Shown piece after piece: positions 26,670-34,862 of a stretch of DNA of 64,000 nucleotides. Source of the DNA: Salinisphaera hydrothermalis C41B8 (lineage in GTDB: Bacteria > Pseudomonadota > Gammaproteobacteria > Nevskiales > Salinisphaeraceae); contig NZ_APNK01000016.1 of the NCBI RefSeq assembly GCF_000732535.1, forward strand, positions 1 to 64,000, read 5' to 3'. Numbering within the stretch: the first letter of the stretch is position 1; each line of letters opens with the position of its first letter. The translations under genes and the position numbers were made by a program. The notes below the pieces were generated by a model. The model made no database searches, was not told where the DNA came from, and saw only the letters and a program-made list of their open reading frames with translations.

Positions 26670-26789
26670 ATGCGTGAACCCGTTCTCAATACACGACCGA
26701 TGTCTGTCGCCGCGGCGACGGCGTGTTCGTGCGCGGAATCACAATCGCACAAGTTTTACGGGTATTGGTTTAGCCGCACAGGCGCCTGA
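26670..26789 (+). CDS. aromatic leader peptide upstream of DAHP synthase
   Basis: A 39-codon ORF (or 29 codons from the second ATG at 26700) ending in TGA at 26787. Near its end it reads His-Lys-Phe-Tyr-Gly-Tyr-Trp-Phe-Ser-Arg, with codons TTT TAC GGG TAT TGG TTT at 26754-26771, covering all three aromatic amino acids. The Tyr-Trp-Phe codons lie in the 5' arm of a 12-bp hairpin, and the stop lies in its 3' arm. This is the layout of trpL/pheL-type attenuation leaders. The start is uncertain because no good Shine-Dalgarno is seen for either ATG. Confidence 0.65.
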   Translation: MREPVLNTRPMSVAAATACSCAESQSHKFYGYWFSRTGA

Positions 26790-26827
26790 ACCAATACGGA
26801 CAGGCGCCCGGACTCGGGAGCCTGACC
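26762..26827 (+). promoter_or_regulatory. attenuator: mutually exclusive leader hairpins
   Basis: Three helices compete. Helix A pairs 26762-26773 with 26786-26797 (GTATTGGTT with AACCAATAC plus three inner pairs). Helix B pairs 26781-26788 (GGCGCCTG) with 26801-26808 (CAGGCGCC). Helix C pairs 26801-26805 with 26820-26824 and 26807-26810 with 26815-26818. CTGACC (26822-26827) can also pair with GGTCGG (26848-26853), the terminator's 5' arm. Stalling at Tyr/Trp/Phe codons would open A, allow B, prevent C and free CTGACC as antiterminator. Without stalling, A and C form and the terminator folds. The pairings are read directly; the switching is inferred. Confidence 0.6.
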
Positions 26828-26842
26828 ACGCGTTTGCCAAAA

Positions 26843-26876
26843 CCCTCGGTCGGATCTCCCGGCCGGGGGTTTTTTT
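26843..26876 (+). terminator. rho-independent terminator of the aromatic attenuator
   Basis: An 11-bp stem (26843-26853 with 26859-26869, two G-U pairs) has a 5-nt loop and is followed by seven T. It lies 164 bp before the DAHP synthase start and 210 bp after the mnmC stop. The position relative to the leader ORF fits an attenuator; it could also end mnmC transcription. Confidence 0.8.
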
Positions 26877-27039
26877 CTTGCCGTGAAGACGGCATCGATG
26901 CAACGCGAGGATCGAAAGACGATGTTCAGCCCCTACGAGTTTTACCGGGATGCGGCCTACGGCCGTTTTGCGACCGCTCAACATGCCACCACACAACCTA
27001 ACGGCGCCCTATGTGCGTCATGCGATCAGGGAGCCGACC

Positions 27040-28095
27040 ATGTCCCGGCAAAACGCCACGGTTCGTAACCTCGACCTCGAATCCGCCCCCGCGGCGACGC
27101 CCACGCTTGTGGCCACTCCGGCCGAGCTCGCCGAGCAACTGCCGGTAGAGCCGATGCTCGCGGCGCGCATCGCGCATCAACGCGAACTGATCCGCGAGAT
27201 TCTCGCCGGTCGCGACGATCGTCTTTTGATTGTGGCCGGGCCGTGCTCGCTGCACGACCGCGCCTCGGCGCTCGACTACGGTGCCCGGCTGGCCGAACTG
27301 GCCGAAGAATGCGCCGACGATGCCGTGTTGGTCATGCGCGCCTACGTCGAAAAGCCGCGGACCACGGTCGGCTGGAAAGGCCTGCTGCACGATCCGCATC
27401 TCGACGGCCGCAACGACATCGGCGCCGGTCTGGCGACCGCCCGTGGTCTGTTGATCGAGCTGGCCGAGCTGGGCCTGCCGATCGCGACCGAACTGCTCAC
27501 GCCGCTCGCGGCGGATTATCTGTCGGACGTGTTGTCCTGGGCCGCGATCGGGGCGCGCACCACCGAGTCGCAGACGCATCGCGAGCGTGCCAGCGCGCTG
27601 GATCTGCCGGTCGGCTTCAAGAATGGTACGGACGGCTCGATCGGCACCGCGATCGACGCCATTTCGGCGGCCTCTCATCCGCAGCATTATCTCGGCACCG
27701 ATCGCCACGGCCGGCCGGCGGCGATCGCGACACCCGGCAACCCGGATGCCCATCTGATCCTGCGCGGCGGGCGCAGCGGCGCTAATCACGATGTCGAAAG
27801 CGTCGCGCGCGCCAGCCAGGCGCTGGCCGCGGTCGGCTGCCCGGAGCGGCTGATCGTCGATTGCAGCCATGCCAACAGCGGCAAGGTCGCGGCGCGTCAG
27901 GCCGAGGTCATGACCGAGCTGGGCGCGCGTCGGCGGGCCGGCGAAACCGCGATTGCCGGGCTGATGCTGGAAAGCCATATCGCGCACGGCAAGCAATCGC
28001 TGGGCGGCGAGTTGGCTTATGGCGTGTCGGTGACCGACGAATGCCTGGGCTGGGATGCGACTGCCGAAGCGATCCGCGCGGCCTGTCGGCGCTAA
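27040..28095 (+). CDS. 3-deoxy-7-phosphoheptulonate (DAHP) synthase, type I
   Basis: A 351-residue enzyme joining phosphoenolpyruvate and erythrose 4-phosphate, the first step of the shikimate pathway. Motifs in order: VAGPCSLHD, EKPRTTVGWKGL, GARTTESQTHRE, GFKNGTDG, LRGG, DCSHANSGK, ESHIAHGKQ and YGVSVTDECLGW. Length agrees with AroF/AroG/AroH (about 350); which isozyme type cannot be assigned. GGGAG lies about 6 bases before the ATG at 27040. The 27-residue segment before the core is Ala/Pro-rich. Expression is probably controlled by the upstream attenuator responding to Phe, Tyr and Trp. Confidence 0.94.
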   Translation: MSRQNATVRNLDLESAPAATPTLVATPAELAEQLPVEPMLAARIAHQRELIREILAGRDDRLLIVAGPCSLHDRASALDYGARLAELAEECADDAVLVMRAYVEKPRTTVGWKGLLHDPHLDGRNDIGAGLATARGLLIELAELGLPIATELLTPLAADYLSDVLSWAAIGARTTESQTHRERASALDLPVGFKNGTDGSIGTAIDAISAASHPQHYLGTDRHGRPAAIATPGNPDAHLILRGGRSGANHDVESVARASQALAAVGCPERLIVDCSHANSGKVAARQAEVMTELGARRRAGETAIAGLMLESHIAHGKQSLGGELAYGVSVTDECLGWDATAEAIRAACRR

Positions 28096-28103
28096 ATCGC
28101 TGG

Positions 28104-28132
28104 ACAACGGCCGGTCGACGACCGGCCGTTGT
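28104..28132. terminator. perfect palindrome between convergent genes
   Basis: A 13-bp stem ACAACGGCCGGTC with its complement and a 3-nt loop lies 9 bp after the DAHP synthase stop. There is no T-tract, so it may act as a transcript-stabilising hairpin or weak bidirectional terminator. Confidence 0.5.
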
Positions 28133-28210
28133 CGGGCCGGGGCGAGTGGCTGTGTCGCCCATGTCGCCAGAGGTATGTGACCGGCAGACGCCGGTCCGGT
28201 GCCGAGGCGG

Positions 28211-28786
28211 TCAGTCGTCGTCGCGGGCCGCGGCGTCGGTCAACAAGCCGCGGGCTTCGTCGTAGGACAAGCCGCTGATACCGGACGCGCTCATCGAACG
28301 CGACAGCGAATGGGCGACGCCGAAGGCCGAGGCGCGGCGATAGAACGACAATCGCGATTCATAGACCGGCAGGATGTCGTCCACTTTTTCGGCGTCACCG
28401 AGCCGGCGTTCGAAGGCGGCCCGCTTGGCCGCAAGCCAGGCCATGAATTCATCGTCGGCGGCGACCGCCTCGGCGAGTTCGAGCGTCCAGGTCATGTCGG
28501 TCTGCAGCACGCAGTGGCCGATGAAGCGCCCGGCCACCGCCTCGCCGAGCATGTCGGGCGGGGTGAGGCCGAGCCAGAACCGCTCGGGCTGGCGATAGAG
28601 GTAATAGGTCTTGCCCACCACCGGCTTGAAGCGGAATTCCGATTCGAGCACGAATAACGAGGTGAACAGCTCGGTGGTGACCTGATCGATCTGCTTGGGC
28701 GCGGCCACCGTCAGCCCGCCACGGGCTTCGTCCAGCGTGGCCAGAACCGACGACACGCCCTTGCCATCGGGATTGGGGTTGTTCAT
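28211..28786 (-). CDS. DUF2452 family protein
   Basis: A 191-residue soluble protein matching DUF2452: an N-terminal NPNPDGKGV, then PKQ, ELFTSLFVLESEFRFKPVVG and YYLYRQPERFWLGL. The family is described from proteobacteria with unknown role. ATG 28786 is chosen over GTG 28792 because GGAG lies five bases upstream of it. Divergent from sthA, 132 bp between starts. Confidence 0.85.
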   Translation of the reverse strand: MNNPNPDGKGVSSVLATLDEARGGLTVAAPKQIDQVTTELFTSLFVLESEFRFKPVVGKTYYLYRQPERFWLGLTPPDMLGEAVAGRFIGHCVLQTDMTWTLELAEAVAADDEFMAWLAAKRAAFERRLGDAEKVDDILPVYESRLSFYRRASAFGVAHSLSRSMSASGISGLSYDEARGLLTDAAARDDD

Positions 28787-28918
28787 ACGCACTCCAAGAG
28801 CGAATGATCGAACGTCAGTCTAAGCGCCCGCGGGCGGTTCGTGCGAGGCGGCATGGGCGGCGACTCGGCACGCAACGTGCGACAATTCCTGCTTTATACA
28901 GGTTCGAGCGAGCGGTTC

Positions 28919-30424
28919 ATGGCGGAAAAGCGTTACGAAGTCGTGGTCATCGGTACCGGCCCGTCGGGCGAGAGTGCGGCGCTGAATGCGGCCAAGCACG
29001 GGCGTTCGGTGGCGGTGATCGAACGGGTCGCGGATGTCGGTGGCAACTGCACGCATCGGGGCACGATCCCGTCCAAGGCATTACGTCAGGCGGTCAAGCA
29101 GCTGCTCGCCGTGCAGTCCTCGCAAATGCTCTACGATCTGCGCACGCCGGAGGCGCCGTTGTCCTGGTTGCTCGAACGCTGGCATCGCGTCGTCGATCAG
29201 CAGGTCAAGATGCGTTCGAGTTTCTATGGCCGTAATGGCGTTGATGTCATCGGCGGCCATGCGCGCTTCACCGACGAACACCATATATCGGTGACCCACG
29301 GCAACGGCCGGGAGGAGCTGATCGCCTTCGATCAGGCGATTATTGCCACGGGCTCGCGGCCGTACGAGCCACCGGACGTCGATTTTTCGCATCCGCGGAT
29401 TTTCAACTCGGATACGATCCTGGACCCGGGTTTCACGCCCCGGTCGATGATCATCTACGGCGCCGGTGTGATCGGCAGTGAGTATGCCTCGATCTTTTCC
29501 GGGATCGGCGTCAAGGTGCAGCTCATCAACAGTCGCGAGCGGCTGCTGGAGTTCCTCGACGACGAGATCAGCGATGCGCTGTCCTACCACCTGCGCCTGA
29601 CCCACGGCGTGCTGATTCGTCACAACGAAGAATACGACCGCATCGCGGCCGACGACGACGGCGTGACGCTACACCTCAAATCCGGCAAGAAGGTCCGAGC
29701 GGATGCGCTGCTCTGGGCCAACGGCCGGACCGGCAATACCGACGACATGGGCCTGGATCAGCTCGGCATCGAGCCGAACCAGCGTGGCCAGATTGCCGTC
29801 GACGATCGCTATCGCACCCGGGTGCGCCATATCCATGCCGTCGGCGACGTGATTGGCATCCCCAGTCTGGCCAGCGCCGGCTACGGTCAGGGGCGGGCGG
29901 CCAGCGCGGACGCCATCGGCGTGCCGGGCTTTCGCTACGTCGACGATGTGCCGACCGGCATCTATACGATCCCCGAAATCAGCTCGCTCGGCCCGACCGA
30001 GCGCGAACTGACCGAATCGTGCACCCCATACGAAGTCGGCCAGGCGTTGTTCCAGGAAACCGCAAGAGCCCAGATCACCGGCGATACGGTCGGCATGCTC
30101 AAGCTGTTGTTCGATCCGGTGACGCATCAAATCCTCGGCATTCACTGCTTCGGCGACCAGGCCTCCGAAATCGTGCATATCGGCCAGGCCATCATGAGTC
30201 AGGACGGGGCCGGCAACACGATCGATTATTTCGTGAACACCACCTTCAACTATCCGACCATGGCCGAGGCCTATCGCACGGCCGCTTTGGACGGATTGAA
30301 TCGTATCGACGGCGTATTCACGGAGCCGGCCGAGCAGCTGGCCGACCCGACCCCGGCCGACGCCGTGGCGTCAGTTGTGGATGAGCCGGCCGAAGCCGAA
30401 GAGAGCGCCGGCAACGACGACTGA
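28919..30424 (+). CDS. sthA: soluble pyridine nucleotide transhydrogenase
   Basis: A 501-residue flavoprotein that exchanges reducing equivalents between NADPH and NAD+ in the cytosol. It carries [11 protein letters not shown] (FAD), [15 protein letters not shown] with a single Cys44 instead of the CxxxxC pair (diagnostic of SthA/UdhA), a second Rossmann motif [11 protein letters not shown] near residue 183, and HAVGDVIG. Relative to E. coli SthA (466 residues) it has an additional C-terminal tail of about 35 residues rich in Glu, Asp and Ala. ATG 28919 is chosen because family homology starts there; the ORF from 28841 adds an Arg/Gly-rich stretch. Confidence 0.95.
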   Translation: MAEKRYEVVVIGTGPSGESAALNAAKHGRSVAVIERVADVGGNCTHRGTIPSKALRQAVKQLLAVQSSQMLYDLRTPEAPLSWLLERWHRVVDQQVKMRSSFYGRNGVDVIGGHARFTDEHHISVTHGNGREELIAFDQAIIATGSRPYEPPDVDFSHPRIFNSDTILDPGFTPRSMIIYGAGVIGSEYASIFSGIGVKVQLINSRERLLEFLDDEISDALSYHLRLTHGVLIRHNEEYDRIAADDDGVTLHLKSGKKVRADALLWANGRTGNTDDMGLDQLGIEPNQRGQIAVDDRYRTRVRHIHAVGDVIGIPSLASAGYGQGRAASADAIGVPGFRYVDDVPTGIYTIPEISSLGPTERELTESCTPYEVGQALFQETARAQITGDTVGMLKLLFDPVTHQILGIHCFGDQASEIVHIGQAIMSQDGAGNTIDYFVNTTFNYPTMAEAYRTAALDGLNRIDGVFTEPAEQLADPTPADAVASVVDEPAEAEESAGNDD

Positions 30425-30440
30425 ATACCGCGACGATCCG

Positions 30441-30466
30441 CCCGGCAGGGAACATCCCTGGCCGGG
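30441..30466. terminator. hairpin between convergent sthA and tricorn-like gene
   Basis: CCCGGCAGGGA (30441-30451) pairs with TCCCTGGCCGGG (30455-30466) with one bulged base and a 3-nt loop. It has no T-tract. The position suits a bidirectional terminator for both neighbours. Confidence 0.5.
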
Positions 30467-30480
30467 TGGCAACGTGCTCG

Positions 30481-33400
30481 TTAGTCGCGTGCCGGATGCG
30501 TCAGCGGTTTCACCGGATGAGCCATCGGGTGGTCGCCCTGCAGTGACGGAATCTTCTGTGCCTTGAGCGGTTTGATCGGTGACTGCTGGAGCTGGTGTTC
30601 GAGATAGCGGATCGCGCGCGTCAACTGCGCGTCGTGACCTTCATAGCTGGCATGTGGCGCGTTCACCACGGCGATATCCGGACTGATGCCGCGGCCCTCG
30701 ACCAGCCAGCGGCCGCCGATCTCGAACTGCGGGAATTCGGCGATCCGGGCATGACCGCCGTCTTCCAGCGTATGGCTGTCGGATAGCCACACGCCGGCGC
30801 CGGCCGTGCGCTGGCCGATGAGGGGCGCGATGCCCAACGCCTTGATGCCGGCGGCGAAGGTCTCGCCGTCGGAATACGTGAGCGCATCGGTCAGCACCAC
30901 GATATGGGCCCGCGTGGCCTGTTGCATGTTGACCTGTGGGTCGGCGCCGCGCGACTTCCAGAACATCCACGGCCGGCGCATGAGCTGGTCCAGCACCCAG
31001 CTGTCGATATCGCCGCCGCGGTTGCGCCGGACGTCGATGATCAGCCCCTGTTTGCGGTACTGCGCCTTGAAATCGCGCACGAACTGGGCCGCGTCGTCGG
31101 CGACCATGGCATACAGATGCAGATAGCCGATACGGCCGTGGCTGGCCCGGGCGACTTTCTCGCGATTGCCGATGGCCCAATCGCGATAGCGCAGATGGGC
31201 GTCCTGCTTGAGATCGACGGGCTCGACCACGGTCTTGTGGGTCTTGCCGTCGCGCTTGATCGTCAGCAGCACCTGATGGCCGACCTCGTTGCGCAGGGCA
31301 TCGTAGAGGCCGCCGAGCCGGGTCACCGGCTGGCCGTTGACGGCCACGATGACGTCGCCGTTGCGGGCATCCACGCCGGGCCGGGCGAGCGGGCCGGCGG
31401 CCTCCGGCAGGTCGGGGTCGGTGCGATAGATATGCGCGATGCGCACGCCATGTGTGGCCTGGACCAGATGGGCGCCGAGCGATGCGCCCTTGACTGGGTG
31501 CGTGGGCTTGTCGACATCGCCACCGTAGACCTGCGAGTGCATGGCCGAGAGCTGGGTCTTCATCTGCGCCAGCACGTCGGACAGATCGCGCCGGTCGGCC
31601 ACGCGATCGACCAGCGCACCGTAGCGTTTCTTCACGGCATTCCAGTCGGCGCCGCGCATGTTCGGGTCGAAGAAGGCGCTGCGATGCATGCGCCAGGCGT
31701 CGTCGAACATCTCGTGCCATTCGGCGACCGGGTCGATCTCGAAACGCCAGTCGCCGGTGCGGACATGCGCGCTCGACAGATCCTGCGGGAGCTTGGCCGA
31801 AGCATCGACGATCAGCAGCTTGTGGCCGTCTTTGCCGCGCGCCAGCAGCAGGCGCTTGCCGTCGGCGGTGAGATCGAAGCCGGCGATGTTGTCACTATAC
31901 GTCTTGGCCTTGACGTCGACGCGCTTGATCTCGATCGACAGCAACCGCGTGGCGGCCTTGCCGTCGTGATCCTGCTCGGACACCGATGGATTGTCGGCCA
32001 GCACGTACAGACGCTTCTTGGTCACGCCCAGGTCGTGATAGTTGCCGGCATCGACCGGCACTTGCCATAGGCGGCCACTCAGGCCCGACCAGGCCACGCG
32101 CGGTGCGGCGTCGGTCTTGTTGTCTTTTCCGCTCGCGGCATTCCGGGCGTCGGCGGAGTCGCCGCTGGGCTTGCCCTGTTTTTCATCGGGCTCCAGCGGG
32201 TTCAGCTCGGTCGGCGGGGCGAAGCCGAAGGCCGCTTTCGGAGTCAGGGCCAGGGCGAAAATCTGGGTGCGGTCGGTAAACGCCGGGCCGAGATTACGAT
32301 CGCCCCAGGGCGAGGCGGGTGTCGGTACGAACCGTCGATCGGACAGGAAATACAGCCATCGCCCGCCGGCGCCGAAGGCCGGGGCGAAACTCTTGTAGCG
32401 ATCGTCGGTGACGACAGCGCTCCGGTGTTCGCGTACGCCGTATAACGAGATGCGTTCGCGTTCGTCGCCGCGCTTCTGCCAGGCAACGGCCAGATACTGG
32501 CTGTTCGGCGACCAGCGGATGGCATCAGCGGCCGTGCCGCCCATGCCGCCGGTCAGAATCTTTCGATCGGCGCCGGAATCCAGGTTCAGCAGCCAGATAT
32601 TGCCGCGATTGTCGTCGTGGGCGATGAAGCCTCCGTCGGGCGAGGGATGCAGGCTCCAGCGCATACCGACACCGTTGTGGGTGAGCGCCTTGCCATGCCC
32701 GCTGCCGTCGGCGGCAAAACGCCAGATTTCTTGCACTCCGGTGGCATCGCTGATGGCATAGACCCAGCGGCCTTTCGGCCCGGTCACCGCGGCGCGCAGG
32801 CGCGGTGCATTCTCGGGGCTGATGGGGATGATGCGCGCGGCGTTGGTGCCGATGGTCGCCACATGGCCGCGGGCGGTGAGCACGGCACGACGGCCGTCAC
32901 CGGACAGGCTGACGTGCTCCAGATCCTGCATCGGATCGTCGATCCAGCGCGGCTGGCGGTGCCGGAAATCCGAGGCCAGGGTGAGCGGCACGGTTCGCGT
33001 CTTGCCGTCGGCGAGATTCAGACAATCGATATCGGCGCCGAGCTGATAGACGATATGGCCGTCGTTCAGCATCGGCGAGCGCGGCGTGAACCCGGTGTAA
33101 TGCGTGATCTGGCGCCGATCCTTGCCGTCGAACCGGGTCGACCAGATATTCGGATGGCCATCGGCATCCGAGATGAAGTACAACCGGTGGTGCCACACCA
33201 TGGGCGCGCTGACCGAGCCTTTGGTGGGCAGGCGCTGTGCCTCGCCGCGGCCGTTCATGGCATAGCGCCAGAGCTGGCCCATGGCACCGCCGCGATACAC
33301 GCGGGCATTGTCGCCGGTCAGGGCCAGGCCGAAACGGGTGAAGAACAGCGTCCGGCCGTTGCCGGCGAAATGGCCGTCGATCGCATCCTGCAGCGGCACC

Positions 33401-33879
33401 GGCTGCGTCTTGCCAGTGTCCGGATTCACGATCTTGAGCCGCCACTGGCTCGTCGGCCCCACGCCGCCGTCCGTGGCATACAGCAGCCGGCCGTCGGGCA
33501 GCCAGCCGCGCAGCCGCACCGTCGCTTGTTCAAAGGTCACGCGCTTCGGCAGGCCGCCGGCCGTGGGCATCACGTAGACCTCGGGCGGGCCATCGCGATC
33601 GGAGACGAAGGCCACCCGTTTGCCGTCGGGCGAGATGAAGGGGCTGGTCTCGGCGCCGGGCGTGCTGGTCAGCCGGCGCGCGGCGCCGCCCTCGAGCGTG
33701 GCCAGCCAGATATCGCCTTCGGCGACGAAGGCCAGCTGCTGGCCGGACAGGCTCGGGTCGCGGTAATAGCCGACATTGCTCGCGGCAGCGGCCGAGCCGG
33801 CCAGGGCGGTCCAACCGACCATAGTGCCGGCAATGGCCGCGAAGACGACGGCGCGGCGTTGGAGATGTGAGTAAATAAT
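30481..33879 (-). CDS. tricorn-like S41 family peptidase, exported
   Basis: About 1132 residues. A signal peptide ending in an Ala-rich run is followed by a six/seven-bladed propeller of PD40/WD40-like repeats (SPDGKRVAFVSDRDG, GTAADAIRWSPNSQYLAVAW). Next come a second beta region, a tricorn C1 segment, a PDZ domain (GDVIVAVNGQPV) and the S41 catalytic domain, with the serine in TYSDGETFAAG. Such enzymes degrade oligopeptides released by other proteases. No ATG/GTG precedes the signal peptide. ATT at 33879 (with CTG 33885 and ATC 33882 alternatives) sits at correct distance from GGGGGA at 33891-33886; TTG at 33918 is another option, so the start is uncertain. Confidence 0.85.
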   Translation of the reverse strand: MIYSHLQRRAVVFAAIAGTMVGWTALAGSAAAASNVGYYRDPSLSGQQLAFVAEGDIWLATLEGGAARRLTSTPGAETSPFISPDGKRVAFVSDRDGPPEVYVMPTAGGLPKRVTFEQATVRLRGWLPDGRLLYATDGGVGPTSQWRLKIVNPDTGKTQPVPLQDAIDGHFAGNGRTLFFTRFGLALTGDNARVYRGGAMGQLWRYAMNGRGEAQRLPTKGSVSAPMVWHHRLYFISDADGHPNIWSTRFDGKDRRQITHYTGFTPRSPMLNDGHIVYQLGADIDCLNLADGKTRTVPLTLASDFRHRQPRWIDDPMQDLEHVSLSGDGRRAVLTARGHVATIGTNAARIIPISPENAPRLRAAVTGPKGRWVYAISDATGVQEIWRFAADGSGHGKALTHNGVGMRWSLHPSPDGGFIAHDDNRGNIWLLNLDSGADRKILTGGMGGTAADAIRWSPNSQYLAVAWQKRGDERERISLYGVREHRSAVVTDDRYKSFAPAFGAGGRWLYFLSDRRFVPTPASPWGDRNLGPAFTDRTQIFALALTPKAAFGFAPPTELNPLEPDEKQGKPSGDSADARNAASGKDNKTDAAPRVAWSGLSGRLWQVPVDAGNYHDLGVTKKRLYVLADNPSVSEQDHDGKAATRLLSIEIKRVDVKAKTYSDNIAGFDLTADGKRLLLARGKDGHKLLIVDASAKLPQDLSSAHVRTGDWRFEIDPVAEWHEMFDDAWRMHRSAFFDPNMRGADWNAVKKRYGALVDRVADRRDLSDVLAQMKTQLSAMHSQVYGGDVDKPTHPVKGASLGAHLVQATHGVRIAHIYRTDPDLPEAAGPLARPGVDARNGDVIVAVNGQPVTRLGGLYDALRNEVGHQVLLTIKRDGKTHKTVVEPVDLKQDAHLRYRDWAIGNREKVARASHGRIGYLHLYAMVADDAAQFVRDFKAQYRKQGLIIDVRRNRGGDIDSWVLDQLMRRPWMFWKSRGADPQVNMQQATRAHIVVLTDALTYSDGETFAAGIKALGIAPLIGQRTAGAGVWLSDSHTLEDGGHARIAEFPQFEIGGRWLVEGRGISPDIAVVNAPHASYEGHDAQLTRAIRYLEHQLQQSPIKPLKAQKIPSLQGDHPMAHPVKPLTHPARD

Positions 33880-33940
33880 GATCAGTTCCCCCGTAAGGCA
33901 CGTTCGCGGCCCAAGCAAGAAACGTGCGCATCGGGGCTTG

Positions 33941-33946
33941 ATTATA
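33941..33946 (-). promoter_or_regulatory. candidate -10 box for the tricorn-like protease
   Basis: A perfect TATAAT on the minus strand at 33946-33941 would place initiation near 33934, ahead of every proposed start codon. The -35 region is weak. Confidence 0.35.
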
Positions 33947-34012
33947 GTCCGGCGCTGTGTGGGCGTTGCCGTGGCCGTCTTGCTCCCCGGGGCACGGCAA
34001 CCCCGACGAGCG

Positions 34013-34798
34013 CTACGGCTGCGGCCGCGCTGCCTGCAGTACCGGTGGTAGCAAGCCGGTGGCGCAGTATCGATACAGGGTCGCGGACTGTCCGTTGGCG
34101 GCGACCGCCATATGGTGGGCATCCGGCACCGAGATGGTCTCGTTGGCGCCGCCGCCGGCGTTGATGCCGGCACAGCGATCGTCGAGATGAAAAATCATGC
34201 CCTGCTGGCCGACCAGCCGGGCCTGACAGGCGTTCTGGCCTGGCCGCGCCAGCGCCTTGCCGGTAAAGAACAGCGTATCGGTGCGCTGGGCGGCGTGACA
34301 CGGTGTTTTCACGGCCACGTAGGCGCCACGGTCCAGCGGCAGGGCATCGGCCGAGTCGGCGCGGCGGCAATACCCGCCACCGTCGGGTACGACCAGAAGA
34401 CAGTCGCTGAGGCCGGCCAGCGCCGGGTCGCCGGTTTCGCTGCCGCGGCCCGGCCGAATCGCCAGGGTTTTGCCGAGCCGCTGAAAATACAGCCGTCCGC
34501 CGGTGGCGGTCGCCAGATAATGCGTGCTCACGCCCTGGGCGTTGCGCCGCTCGATCATGAAATGGTCGTCCGCCCGCGGCATGATGGTCAGCGCCCTGGC
34601 GCCGGGCCCGTGCCAGCGCCCGACCCATTCTCCGGGGTCGGCGGGCGCCGTTGCCGATTTCGTTGGGGTCGGGGTGGTGGTTCGAGCAGCAGGCGGGGTG
34701 GCACAGCCGGTTACCAGCAGCCCGGCGGTCAGTGCGACCCCCAGACTTGCGAGAGTCCGTGCAATGGCGAGCGAAAACAATGACGACAGAATGCGCAT
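34013..34798 (-). CDS. lipoprotein of unknown function
   Basis: A 261-residue predicted lipoprotein. The signal peptide ends with the lipobox LVTGC (Cys32), followed by a Thr/Pro/Ala-rich linker to about residue 55. The rest has no recognised domain; segments such as EWVGRWHGPGARALTI and several Cys pairs suggest a small beta-rich periplasmic fold. It lies between the tricorn-like gene and the MATE gene on the same strand, about 65 bp after the MATE stop, so it may be co-transcribed with MATE. Confidence 0.65.
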   Translation of the reverse strand: MRILSSLFSLAIARTLASLGVALTAGLLVTGCATPPAARTTTPTPTKSATAPADPGEWVGRWHGPGARALTIMPRADDHFMIERRNAQGVSTHYLATATGGRLYFQRLGKTLAIRPGRGSETGDPALAGLSDCLLVVPDGGGYCRRADSADALPLDRGAYVAVKTPCHAAQRTDTLFFTGKALARPGQNACQARLVGQQGMIFHLDDRCAGINAGGGANETISVPDAHHMAVAANGQSATLYRYCATGLLPPVLQAARPQP

Positions 34799-34862
34799 GA
34801 AACAGAACAGCGGGCCAGAGTGCGCCTAATCTATCAGCGACCGGGGCTTGCGTGGGGCCGGC

